Assembly (NCBI RefSeq): GCF_023502425.1
Contig: NZ_JAMFMA010000003.1
Location: forward strand, 1 to 64,000
Direction of reading: 5' to 3'
Length of the DNA: 64,000 nt
Source of the DNA: Flagellimonas spongiicola
Lineage (GTDB): Bacteria; Bacteroidota; Bacteroidia; Flavobacteriales; Flavobacteriaceae
Below, piece after piece: positions 56,103 through 64,000 of the stretch. Under the pieces are notes generated by a model, which was not told the DNA's origin, made no database searches, and worked only from the letters and a program-made list of their open reading frames with translations. Position numbers and translations under genes: made by a program. Position 1 is the stretch's first letter, and every line of letters starts with the position of its first letter.

Positions 56103-59100
56103 TCAATTCAATTTGTAGTGTATCTCGTTCTCTTCCAATGCAGAAAGAAGCTCGCTATTGATTTTCACCTTTTGTTTTCTGCTGGATAAATTTAATTTGA
56201 TTTCTTCCTGCATTTCATAAACCACAAAGTTCAACGGGTGATCACCTTTGTGAGACGTCAATGTGTCCTTTAAAACTTGGATTCTCTTATCCTGAAGCCT
56301 ATCAATGTCTAATTTTATGGTCAATTTTTTGGCATAGGCTTCCATCACATCTTGCAATTGTTTAAAATCATTGAATTGCAATCGAGGATCTCCTTTTTTT
56401 CCGGTATCCCTGTTTACCCAGCCCTCTCGAACAAATGCTTTGACATGAACAAATGAATTGATCATCAAAAAGTGACGGAATTTGAGGTATTCTTCCCCGA
56501 AAATCCGGAATTCGTGGGAGTCTGTATAATCTTCTAAAGTGAACAAGCCCCAGCCTTTACCATTTTTAGACACACGATGTTGCACATCGGTAATAACACC
56601 TGCCACGGTAAGTTCTCGATTTACGTAGGGTTCCAATTCCGAAAAAGCAGAAACGTTGCTATTGCAAAAGGCTTTGATTTCTTTTTTGAAATCATCTAAA
56701 GGATGACCGGAAATATAAATGCCTACTACTTCTTTCTCACGACGTAATTTTTCCATGGTACCCCAATCCTCACAAGGTGGCACAACAGGCTCAGGAATTT
56801 GCACTTCACTGGCTTCTCCAAATAGACTGACTTGGGAGGAGTTTTGGTTTTCTTGGAATTTGGCACCATACTTAATGGCTTTCTCCAAAAAAGAAATACC
56901 ATCATTTTCTTGATGGAAATATTGAGCTCTGTGTGTATCGCCAAAAGAATCAAAACCTCCAGCTAGAGCAAGGTTCTCAAAAGCCTTTTTGTTTGCGGCC
57001 CTAAGTTCAACCCTTTTTGCCAAATCAAATACAGATTTAAATGGCCCGTCTTCTTTTCGGTTTTCAACTATGGTCTCCACGGCTGAACGTCCCACTCCTT
57101 TTATGGCCCCCATTCCAAATCGCACGGCGTTATCTTGGTTAACCGCAAATTTGTAATAGGATTCATTGACATCTGGACCAAGTACCTCTAGTCCCATCCG
57201 TTTACATTCTTCCATAAAGAAAGTGACTTGTTTGATGTCGTTCATGTTATTCGATAGCACCGCAGCCATGTATTCTGCAGGATAATGTGCTTTTAAATAC
57301 GCAGTCTGATAGGCGATGTAGGCATAGCAAGTAGAGTGACTTTTATTGAATGCGTAAGAAGCAAAGGCCTCCCAGTCCTTCCAAATTTTCTCCAATACAT
57401 CTCTTGGATGCCCATTTTTTTCACCGCCATCCAAAAACTGGGGTTTTAACTTTTGAAGTAAGGCAAAAATCTTTTTTCCCATGGCCTTCCGCAAGACATC
57501 CGCATCACCTTTGGAAAAACCTGCTAATTTTTGAGAGAGTAGCATCACCTGTTCTTGATATACGGTAATGCCATAGGTTTCTTTTAAATACTCTTCCATG
57601 TCAGGAAGATCATAGGTGATTTCCTCCTCGCCATGTTTTCTGGCGATAAAACTTGGAATATATTCCATTGGACCTGGACGGTACAACGCGTTCATAGCAA
57701 TCAAGTCATCAAAAACCGTAGGCTTGAGGTTTTTCATGTGTTTTTGCATTCCGGGAGATTCGTATTGGAAAATCCCTACCGTATCGCCACGTTGGAAAAG
57801 TTCATAAGTTTTTTCGTCATCCAATGGAAATTCATCTGGAATCAGCTCCACCCCGGTTCTCGCTTTAACAATTTTGACCGTGTCCTTGATCAATGTCAAG
57901 GTTTTCAGTCCCAAAAAGTCCATTTTCAGAAGGCCGGCACTTTCAACCACGGAGTTGTCAAACTGTGTAACGTATAAATCGGAATCCTTGGCTGTGGCAA
58001 CAGGGACAAAATTGGTAATGTCATCAGGTGTAATAATGACACCGCACGCATGGATTCCGGTATTACGTAACGATCCTTCCAAGACTCGGGCCATCTTCAC
58101 CGTCTGACCTTCCAAGTCATCACCTTCGGAAATGTTCAGGAGCTCATGGACCTTTTCCAACTCATCTGAGCGGAATTTTTTCTTGAGTGCTGCTTCTTCA
58201 ACCCCAAATATCTTATTGAGTTTGGACATGTTGGGAATGAGCTTCGCTATTCTGTCCGCATCATTTAGAGGTAGATCCAGAACTCGGGCAGTATCTCGAA
58301 TGGATGATTTAGCTGCCATCGTACCATAGGTGATGATTTGGGCAACTTGATTGGCTCCATATTTATTGATGACATAATCCATTACACGACCTCGTCCTTC
58401 ATCATCAAAATCAATATCGATATCGGGCATGGATACCCTATCTGGGTTAAGGAAACGCTCAAAAAGTAAGTCGTATTTTAGCGGGTCAATATTGGTGATG
58501 GTAAGGCAATACGCTACAACAGAGCCAGCTGCCGAGCCTCTACCAGGCCCTACAGATACGCCCATATTCCTTGCTTCCCGAATAAAATCTTCTACAATCA
58601 GGAAATATCCGGGATACCCTGAATTTTCTATGGTGGACAACTCAAAATCGATGCGTTCCGAAATCTCCTCCGTGATTTCCCCATATCGTTTTTCTGCACC
58701 TTGATAGGTAATATGTCTTAGATAGGCATTTTCTCCTCTTTTTCCTCCATCATTTTTGTCAGCTTCATCTTTGAATTCCTCGGGAATGTCGAATTTGGGT
58801 AGGAGTACATCCCGGGCCAAATCAAAAGCTTCCACCTTGCCCACAATTTCCTGAATGTTCAAAATGGCCTGAGGTACATCTTTGAAGAGGGATTTCATCT
58901 CATCGGATGACTTGAAATAATACTCTTGGTTGGGTAAACCATAGCGATATCCCCGGCCTCGGCCTATCGGTGTGGTCTGCTTTTCGCCATCTTTTACACA
59001 AAGAAGGATGTCATGGGCTTCAGCATCCTTTTTATCGCAATAATAGGTATTGTTGGTTGCAACTAATTTAACCTCATGTTTGGCAGCTAATTGAAGAAGC

Positions 59101-60488
59101 ACCTGATTCACACGGTCCTCATCTTCTTGGCCGTGTCGCATCATTTCAATATAAAAGTCTTCACCAAATGTTTCTTTCCACCATAGTAAGGCATCTTCAG
59201 CCTGTTTTTCCCCAACATTAAGAATTTTATTTGGAACCTCGCCATACAGATTACCGGTCAACGCTATTACGTCTTCTTTGTATTTCTCAACGATATTTCG
59301 GTCAATTCGAGGTACGTAATAAAATCCATCCGTATAGGCAATGGAAGACATTTTTGCTAGGTTGTGATACCCATTTTTATTTTTGGCCAATAGCACAATT
59401 TGATAGCCATTGTCCTTAATGTTTTTATTGCCATGATCATCACAAACCTGAAACTCGCAACCGATGATTGGAGTAATTTCCATTTCCGTAATGGCTTCTC
59501 CCTTTTCTTCCCTTTCGCTATTCCGTTCTTTGACACCTTTGTTATGCGCCTTGATTTCTTTTACAAAATGAAACGCACCCATCATGTTGGCATGATCGGT
59601 CAGTGCAACTGCGGGCATCTGGTGGTCTGCAGCTGCCTTAACCAAGCTCTTGATGTTAATCGTCGATTGAAGAACGGAGAATTGTGAGTGATTATGTAAA
59701 TGTGCGAACTGCGCTGACGCCAAATCGGCCGCACTGGCCTTGATGTCCTCTTCGGAAACACCTCCGGTATCTTTGGCCCATAGTGCGTCAGCAATGGCTT
59801 TTGACGCCTTCTTAAGATTAATATGCTTTAATCCAATAAGTTGGATTTCCTGAGGGTTGGCTTCCGTAAATCGACTTTGGTAATCTGGTTGGACATCCAA
59901 TTCCTCTTGGGTGTAATGTCCGTTCCGAATCAATTCGAGGAAACATCTAGTAGTGGCTTCAACATCTGCAGTTGCATTGTGCGCTTCCGCAAATGGTTCG
60001 CCAAACAAATGTTGGTGGAGTTCAGTTAATGTTGGGAGCTTGAATTTTCCGCCACGGCCACCTGGGATTTTGCAAAGTTCGGCTGTTTTCTCTGTACAGG
60101 TATCTAAAACTGGAAGTGTGGTCAAAGAGGTATCTATACCCATTCTGTGGAACTCACATCCCATGATATTCACGTCAAAATCTACATTCTGGCCAACTAC
60201 AAATTTGGCTTTATCCAAGGCTAACTGAAAAGCTTTCAGCGTTTCTATAAGGTCTTGTCCCTGTTCTTCGGCCAAACCAGTTGAAATTCCATGCACTTGC
60301 TCCGACTCATATGGAATGTTAAACCCGTCAGGTCTTACCAGCATATCTTGATGCTCCACCAAATTTCCCATATCATCATGCAATTGCCAAGCAATTTGAA
60401 CACATCTAGGCCAATTGTCCGTATCAGTTATGGGTGCATCCCAACGTTTAGGGAGTCCAGTGGTTTCAGTATCAAATATTAGGTACAT
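56103..60488 (-). CDS. dnaE: DNA polymerase III subunit alpha with N-terminal exonuclease domain
   Basis: This 1461-residue protein is the replicative polymerase. The N-terminus is a DnaQ-like 3'-5' exonuclease (YLIFDTETTGLPKRW, residues 2-16; acidic residues Asp7 and Glu9), as is usual for Bacteroidota DnaE. A PHP domain begins near residue 265 (FAHLHNHSQFSVLQ). The palm has the catalytic Asp residues in PDIDIDFDDEGRG at about 690-702. Helix-hairpin-helix motifs and an OB-fold (LTVAGVITDVQHRV, about 1290-1330) follow. It is the largest gene in the window and faces the sulfatase gene across a 204-bp divergent gap. Confidence 0.96.
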   Translation of the reverse strand: MYLIFDTETTGLPKRWDAPITDTDNWPRCVQIAWQLHDDMGNLVEHQDMLVRPDGFNIPYESEQVHGISTGLAEEQGQDLIETLKAFQLALDKAKFVVGQNVDFDVNIMGCEFHRMGIDTSLTTLPVLDTCTEKTAELCKIPGGRGGKFKLPTLTELHQHLFGEPFAEAHNATADVEATTRCFLELIRNGHYTQEELDVQPDYQSRFTEANPQEIQLIGLKHINLKKASKAIADALWAKDTGGVSEEDIKASAADLASAQFAHLHNHSQFSVLQSTINIKSLVKAAADHQMPAVALTDHANMMGAFHFVKEIKAHNKGVKERNSEREEKGEAITEMEITPIIGCEFQVCDDHGNKNIKDNGYQIVLLAKNKNGYHNLAKMSSIAYTDGFYYVPRIDRNIVEKYKEDVIALTGNLYGEVPNKILNVGEKQAEDALLWWKETFGEDFYIEMMRHGQEDEDRVNQVLLQLAAKHEVKLVATNNTYYCDKKDAEAHDILLCVKDGEKQTTPIGRGRGYRYGLPNQEYYFKSSDEMKSLFKDVPQAILNIQEIVGKVEAFDLARDVLLPKFDIPEEFKDEADKNDGGKRGENAYLRHITYQGAEKRYGEITEEISERIDFELSTIENSGYPGYFLIVEDFIREARNMGVSVGPGRGSAAGSVVAYCLTITNIDPLKYDLLFERFLNPDRVSMPDIDIDFDDEGRGRVMDYVINKYGANQVAQIITYGTMAAKSSIRDTARVLDLPLNDADRIAKLIPNMSKLNKIFGVEEAALKKKFRSDELEKVHELLNISEGDDLEGQTVKMARVLEGSLRNTGIHACGVIITPDDITNFVPVATAKDSDLYVTQFDNSVVESAGLLKMDFLGLKTLTLIKDTVKIVKARTGVELIPDEFPLDDEKTYELFQRGDTVGIFQYESPGMQKHMKNLKPTVFDDLIAMNALYRPGPMEYIPSFIARKHGEEEITYDLPDMEEYLKETYGITVYQEQVMLLSQKLAGFSKGDADVLRKAMGKKIFALLQKLKPQFLDGGEKNGHPRDVLEKIWKDWEAFASYAFNKSHSTCYAYIAYQTAYLKAHYPAEYMAAVLSNNMNDIKQVTFFMEECKRMGLEVLGPDVNESYYKFAVNQDNAVRFGMGAIKGVGRSAVETIVENRKEDGPFKSVFDLAKRVELRAANKKAFENLALAGGFDSFGDTHRAQYFHQENDGISFLEKAIKYGAKFQENQNSSQVSLFGEASEVQIPEPVVPPCEDWGTMEKLRREKEVVGIYISGHPLDDFKKEIKAFCNSNVSAFSELEPYVNRELTVAGVITDVQHRVSKNGKGWGLFTLEDYTDSHEFRIFGEEYLKFRHFLMINSFVHVKAFVREGWVNRDTGKKGDPRLQFNDFKQLQDVMEAYAKKLTIKLDIDRLQDKRIQVLKDTLTSHKGDHPLNFVVYEMQEEIKLNLSSRKQKVKINSELLSALEENEIHYKLN

Positions 60489-60692
60489 ATATCTGCTTCA
60501 GTCGAAATAAGAGATTAAAAATATATAAACGTGAGTCGAATTTAAAATGTAGTTTTTAGTAGTTATTAACCAAGGATTTTCCAATTTTGTTTAAGCCCTA
60601 ACGGACAAGGGTGTTATTTTGACTTGATAGCTTAAATGATGTCATTTATACTTCTTTTTAGTCATAATAATAAGTAAATAAACTTCAACCAA

Positions 60693-62117
60693 ATGAAAAT
60701 GAACCAAGGACATAAACATTCCATTATCGTATTATTATTAGCATTTATTTTAGGCATTCCAATAAGCTCAAGTGCTCAAGCAAATGCGGATAATCCACCT
60801 AATTTCATCATCATTTTTGCGGACGACCTGGGTTATGGTGATTTGAGTTGTTACGGTAATCCCAGTATACATACACCGAATCTGGACCAAATGGCGCATG
60901 AAGGTCAAAAATGGACTAATTTTTATGTCGGCGCTAGTGTGTGTACACCTAGTAGAGCGGCATTATTAACGGGGAGACTGCCTGTTAGGAATGGTATGGC
61001 CAGTGATAAGCACCGGGTATTGTTCCCAGATTCGAAAAATGGCCTTCCAGCTACGGAAATAACGCTGGCGGAGCAATTAAAAAAAGCAGGGTATAGTACA
61101 GCTTGTATTGGTAAGTGGCATTTAGGGCACAAAGAGGAATACTTGCCTACAAATCATGGTTTTGATTATTATTACGGTATTCCTTATTCGAATGATATGG
61201 ATCGTATTGCAAAATATCCAAATGGAGACTATTGGAGTCAGCAAGATGAAGCTATCAAAACGGAACATTTCAATGTTCCCTTACTACGGAACACGCAAAT
61301 CGTTGAGCGTCCGGCCAATCAAAATACAATAACAAAGCGCTACAGTCAGGAAACCATCTCCTATATAAAATCCCATAAAGATGAACCCTTCTTCATCTAT
61401 TTGGCACATAATTTACCGCATATTCCCTTATTCGCTTCTGATGAGGCAAGGGGTAAAAGTAAGCGAGGTTTGTATGGTGATGTAGTGCAAGAAATTGATG
61501 AGGGCATTGGACAGATTATTGCGACCCTAAAAGCTGAAGGTTTGGATGAGAACACCATAGTGGTTTTTACTTCCGACAATGGGCCATGGTTGCCTTTTAA
61601 GACAAATGGAGGGAGTGCGGGTCCACTGCGAGCTGGTAAGGGATCTACTTGGGAAGGCGGAATGCGCGAGCCGGCTATAATTTGGGGCCCAGGGATTGTA
61701 GAACCCGGCATGATAACTGATATTGGTTCTACCATGGACCTGTTTGCAACTTTTAGTGCTTTTGCCGGAGTTGAAATGCCCAAAGATAGAGTTATGGATA
61801 GCTATAATCTTAGCAGCGTACTGCAGCATCGAGAAGCAAGTCCTAGAAACCACATATTATACTATCGAGGTACGGAATTGTACGCCGCTAGATTAGGAGA
61901 ATACAAAGCTCATTATATTACAGAAGGGGTTTATGGGCAATTTGGTCCGAAAAAAATTCATGAAAACCCAATTTTGTACCATTTGGGACATGATATTTCA
62001 GAACAGTTTGACGTCTCCGAAGGAAATGAAAAGAAAATACAAGAAATTGAGGCATTGGTTTTGAAACATAAATCGAAATTGGTGCTGGGAAAAGATCAAT
62101 TGGCTGAACGGGAGTAG
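60693..62117 (+). CDS. Secreted S1-family sulfatase (arylsulfatase type)
   Basis: This 474-residue protein has a signal peptide ([17 protein letters not shown]). The active-site Asp pair lies in [19 protein letters not shown]. The formylglycine motif [12 protein letters not shown] has Cys84 for conversion by FGE. GKWHLG and FTSDNGPW are the other sulfatase motifs. It hydrolyses sulfate esters, most likely from glycans. The FGE-like lipoprotein at 40659-41783 could modify Cys84, but FGE usually acts before export. The gene sits alone between dnaE and rpsP and has no SusCD next to it. The substrate is not evident. Confidence 0.93.
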   Translation: MKMNQGHKHSIIVLLLAFILGIPISSSAQANADNPPNFIIIFADDLGYGDLSCYGNPSIHTPNLDQMAHEGQKWTNFYVGASVCTPSRAALLTGRLPVRNGMASDKHRVLFPDSKNGLPATEITLAEQLKKAGYSTACIGKWHLGHKEEYLPTNHGFDYYYGIPYSNDMDRIAKYPNGDYWSQQDEAIKTEHFNVPLLRNTQIVERPANQNTITKRYSQETISYIKSHKDEPFFIYLAHNLPHIPLFASDEARGKSKRGLYGDVVQEIDEGIGQIIATLKAEGLDENTIVVFTSDNGPWLPFKTNGGSAGPLRAGKGSTWEGGMREPAIIWGPGIVEPGMITDIGSTMDLFATFSAFAGVEMPKDRVMDSYNLSSVLQHREASPRNHILYYRGTELYAARLGEYKAHYITEGVYGQFGPKKIHENPILYHLGHDISEQFDVSEGNEKKIQEIEALVLKHKSKLVLGKDQLAERE

Positions 62118-62133
62118 AAAGTGTTGTAATGCA

Positions 62134-62163
62134 TTGTGTATTAAAAGAAATCAAGTATATTTG
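62134..62163 (+). promoter_or_regulatory. Promoter of rpsP-rimM-trmN6
   Basis: TTG (62134-62136) and TATATTTG (62156-62163) are separated by 19 bp, an exact match to the Bacteroidota consensus. The leader that follows (CGCTT/AAGCG near 62169-62185, GGGT/ACCC near 62203-62216) has two short stems. The rpsP start is at 62234. Confidence 0.8.
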
Positions 62164-62233
62164 CACCCGCTTAAAGAGCAAGCGAATAAATGAATTAATA
62201 ATCGGGGTCGGGCACCCTACAAATTAATGTGAT

Positions 62234-62821
62234 ATGCCAGTAAAAATTAGACTTCAGAGACACGGTAAAAAAGGAAAACCCTTCTACTGGGTTGTAGCCG
62301 CAGATTCAAGAGCAAAAAGAGACGGTAAATTTTTGGAAAAATTGGGGACTTATAACCCAAATACCAATCCTGCAACAATAAACTTGGATGTGGATGGTTC
62401 CGTGAAATGGTTGAATAATGGAGCACAACCAACCGATACGGCTAGAGCTATTCTTTCTTATAAAGGTGTTTTACTAAAGCATCATTTATTAGGTGGTGTT
62501 CGTAAAGGAGCGTTGACTGAGGAACAAGTTGAAGAAAAATTCAAAGCCTGGGTTGAAGAAAAAGAAAAAGCTGTTGCGTCAAAAGTAGATGGATTGGATA
62601 AGGCTAAAGCTGAAGCCAAGGCTAAAGCTTTGGAGGCTGAAAAAGAAGTTAGCGATAAGCGTGCTGCTGCTGCACTACCAGAAGTAGAGGAGGAAGTTGC
62701 ACCAGAAGCTGAAGAGGCTGTTGAAGCTGCTACGGAAGAAGCTGTTGCTGCTGAAGAACCTACTGCTGAAGCGGAAGAAGCACCAGCTGCTGAGGCCGAA
62801 GCTGCCAAAGAAGAAGAATAA
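62234..62821 (+). CDS. rpsP: 30S ribosomal protein S16 with long C-terminal extension
   Basis: This 195-residue protein has a normal S16 core in residues 1-80 (PVKIRLQRHGKKGKPFYWVVAADSRAKRDG, NGAQPTDTARAILSYKG). The usual length is about 80-90 residues. The rest is a low-complexity tail, first Lys-rich, then Ala/Glu-rich (EEEVAPEAEEAVEAATEE). Such tails are common in flavobacterial S16. The protein is essential for 30S assembly. It is followed by rimM after 11 bp. Confidence 0.97.
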   Translation: MPVKIRLQRHGKKGKPFYWVVAADSRAKRDGKFLEKLGTYNPNTNPATINLDVDGSVKWLNNGAQPTDTARAILSYKGVLLKHHLLGGVRKGALTEEQVEEKFKAWVEEKEKAVASKVDGLDKAKAEAKAKALEAEKEVSDKRAAAALPEVEEEVAPEAEEAVEAATEEAVAAEEPTAEAEEAPAAEAEAAKEEE

Positions 62822-62832
62822 AACCCAAAACG

Positions 62833-63360
62833 ATGCGCAAGGAAGATTGTTTCTACCTGGGCAAAATCGTTTCAAAATATAGTTTTAGGGGAGAGGTATT
62901 GGTTAAACTCGATACAGACGAACCTGAGATTTACGAAAACATGGAATCAGTATTTGTTTCATTGGGAAACAATCTGGTTCCATTTTTTATTGAACGTTGT
63001 CGCCTACATAAATCCGCATTACTTCGTATTGATTTTGAAGAGGTAAAAGATGAGACTTCCGCGGATAAGATTATGGGCTCAGAACTCTATCTACCACTGT
63101 CTATGCTTCCAGCCTTGGAAGGAAACAAATTCTACTTTCATGAAGTTGTTGGTTTTACTTTAATGGATGAGGTCCATGGTGATATTGGGGTGATACAAGC
63201 TGTAAATGACAGTGCTTCCCAAGAGTTGTTTGAAGTGGAAAAAGACGGCAAGGAACTCTTGATACCGATTAGCGATGATATCATCACCCAAGTGGATAGG
63301 AATACCAAGACTATCCATGTTAAGACTCCAGAGGGCCTGGTAGACTTGTATCTTAATTAA
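62833..63360 (+). CDS. rimM: Ribosome maturation factor RimM
   Basis: This 175-residue protein has the RimM N-terminal domain (FYLGKIVSKYSFRGEVLVKLDTD-like start) and the PRC-barrel C-terminus (VVGFTLMDEVHGDIG, LLIPISDDII, VKTPEGLVDLYL). It assists maturation of the 30S head and often follows rpsP, as here. The stop is one base before the trmN6 start. Confidence 0.95.
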   Translation: MRKEDCFYLGKIVSKYSFRGEVLVKLDTDEPEIYENMESVFVSLGNNLVPFFIERCRLHKSALLRIDFEEVKDETSADKIMGSELYLPLSMLPALEGNKFYFHEVVGFTLMDEVHGDIGVIQAVNDSASQELFEVEKDGKELLIPISDDIITQVDRNTKTIHVKTPEGLVDLYLN

Positions 63361-63361
63361 G

Positions 63362-64000
63362 ATGGACAAGCCTTTTAAATTCAAACAATTTACCGTCAAC
63401 CAAGATAAATGCGCAATGAAAATAGGCACGGATGGTGTATTGCTCGGAGCTTGGGCAGCTGTAGATGAGCATTTGACTTCAGTTTTAGACATAGGTGCCG
63501 GGACAGGGATACTTGCGTTGCAAATCGCACAGCGCAGCAATGCTGAACTTATAGATGCCATTGAACTGGATGAAGCTGCGTACGAACAATGTGTTGAGAA
63601 TTTTGAAGCCTCACCCTGGGGTAATCGATTGTTTTGTTATCATGCTGGACTTGATGAGTTTGTAGACGAAATCGATGACACGTATGATTTGATTATTAGT
63701 AATCCACCTTTTTATTCTGAAGCTGTTGAAAGCGGTGATGTTTCAAGGGATATGGCCAGGCAAAATAGTTCATTGCCTTTTGATGAACTAATTCAAGGCG
63801 TTGCGACCTTATTAAGTCCAAATGGGATTTTTGCTGTCATTATTCCCTTTAAAGAGGAGGCAAATTTTGTTCGTATGGCAGAATCGAATGCCATGTATCC
63901 AATTAGAGTTACTAGGGTGAGAGGAAATAAAGACTCGGAAATAAAACGCAGTCTTATGGAATTTTCATTTGCCAAAGTCGAAACGAAACAGGAAGAACTG
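63362..64000 (+). CDS. trmN6: tRNA1(Val) (adenine(37)-N6)-methyltransferase, truncated at the right edge
   Basis: The frame runs 213 codons to the right edge without a stop. It has the Rossmann SAM-binding motif VLDIGAGTGILALQIAQR, and the catalytic motif NPPFY for N6-adenine methylation near residue 115. The start motif FKFKQFTVNQDKCAMKIGTDGVLLGAW is typical of the YfiC/TrmN6 family. It modifies A37 of tRNA-Val. It is coupled to rimM (one base gap). Only the last about 20-25 residues should be missing. Confidence 0.92.
   Translation, partial: MDKPFKFKQFTVNQDKCAMKIGTDGVLLGAWAAVDEHLTSVLDIGAGTGILALQIAQRSNAELIDAIELDEAAYEQCVENFEASPWGNRLFCYHAGLDEFVDEIDDTYDLIISNPPFYSEAVESGDVSRDMARQNSSLPFDELIQGVATLLSPNGIFAVIIPFKEEANFVRMAESNAMYPIRVTRVRGNKDSEIKRSLMEFSFAKVETKQEEL

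Noticed and set aside
62482..62808. 108-residue minus-strand Ala/Ser-rich frame
   Set aside because: It is the complement of the Ala/Glu-rich tail of rpsP.

Overview
The window looks like a chromosomal segment of a marine-type Flavobacteriaceae bacterium (Bacteroidota). The evidence is low G+C, SusC/SusD pairs, TAnnTTTG-type promoters, an exonuclease-fused DnaE, an S16 protein with an Ala/Glu-rich tail, and many lipoproteins. No mobile element, CRISPR array or phage gene was seen.

Layout. (1) 1-2222, minus: the 5' part of a large surface adhesin that runs off the left edge. (2) 2223-2888: a non-coding stretch with two sets of 21-bp direct repeats and a probable structured RNA ending in an intrinsic terminator. 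(3) 2889-30731, minus: a glycan utilisation locus for alpha-mannose-rich N-glycans or mannans. It holds four GH92 enzymes, a GH20 hexosaminidase, a GH29 fucosidase, a GH130 phosphorylase, a CBM9-like protein, SusC/SusD, a VCBS/UnbV lipoprotein, an SSS symporter, an MFS sugar transporter and a ROK kinase. The surface and periplasmic enzymes would strip fucose, mannose and GlcNAc. The permeases would import the products, and the cytoplasmic GH130 and ROK enzymes would feed them into metabolism. One GH92 carries Gln where the family has its general acid, which suggests a mannosyl-phosphate substrate. (4) 30950-40662, plus: a LytS/LytTR two-component pair, then a planctomycete-like PSCyt/PSD1, DUF1501, beta-propeller, FN3/discoidin and DUF2231-cytochrome cluster of unknown role. 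(5) 40659-42463, minus: a formylglycine-generating-enzyme-like lipoprotein and a KDPG/KHG aldolase, followed by a YegP protein.

(6) 43526-50235, plus: a periplasmic nitrate reductase operon, napD-napA, a duplicated tetraheme NapB-like protein, a tetraheme lipoprotein, an NrfC-like ferredoxin, NrfD, then a DUF7009 protein. It has an NrfCD-type quinol module instead of NapC or NapGH. (7) 50241-54319, minus: a second LytS/LytTR pair with a TonB-dependent outer membrane protein. The 21-bp direct repeats upstream of the TonB gene match those near the adhesin and the putative RNA. (8) 54473-64000: housekeeping genes: tRNA-Asp, a DUF58 protein, thioredoxin, dnaE, a sulfatase, rpsP-rimM and a truncated trmN6.

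The most original signals are the LytTR-like 21-bp direct-repeat sites at three separated promoters, the structured RNA beside one of them, the Glu-to-Gln GH92, the duplicated NapB with NrfCD, and an FN3/discoidin C-terminal cassette shared by the glycan locus and the PSD1 cluster.
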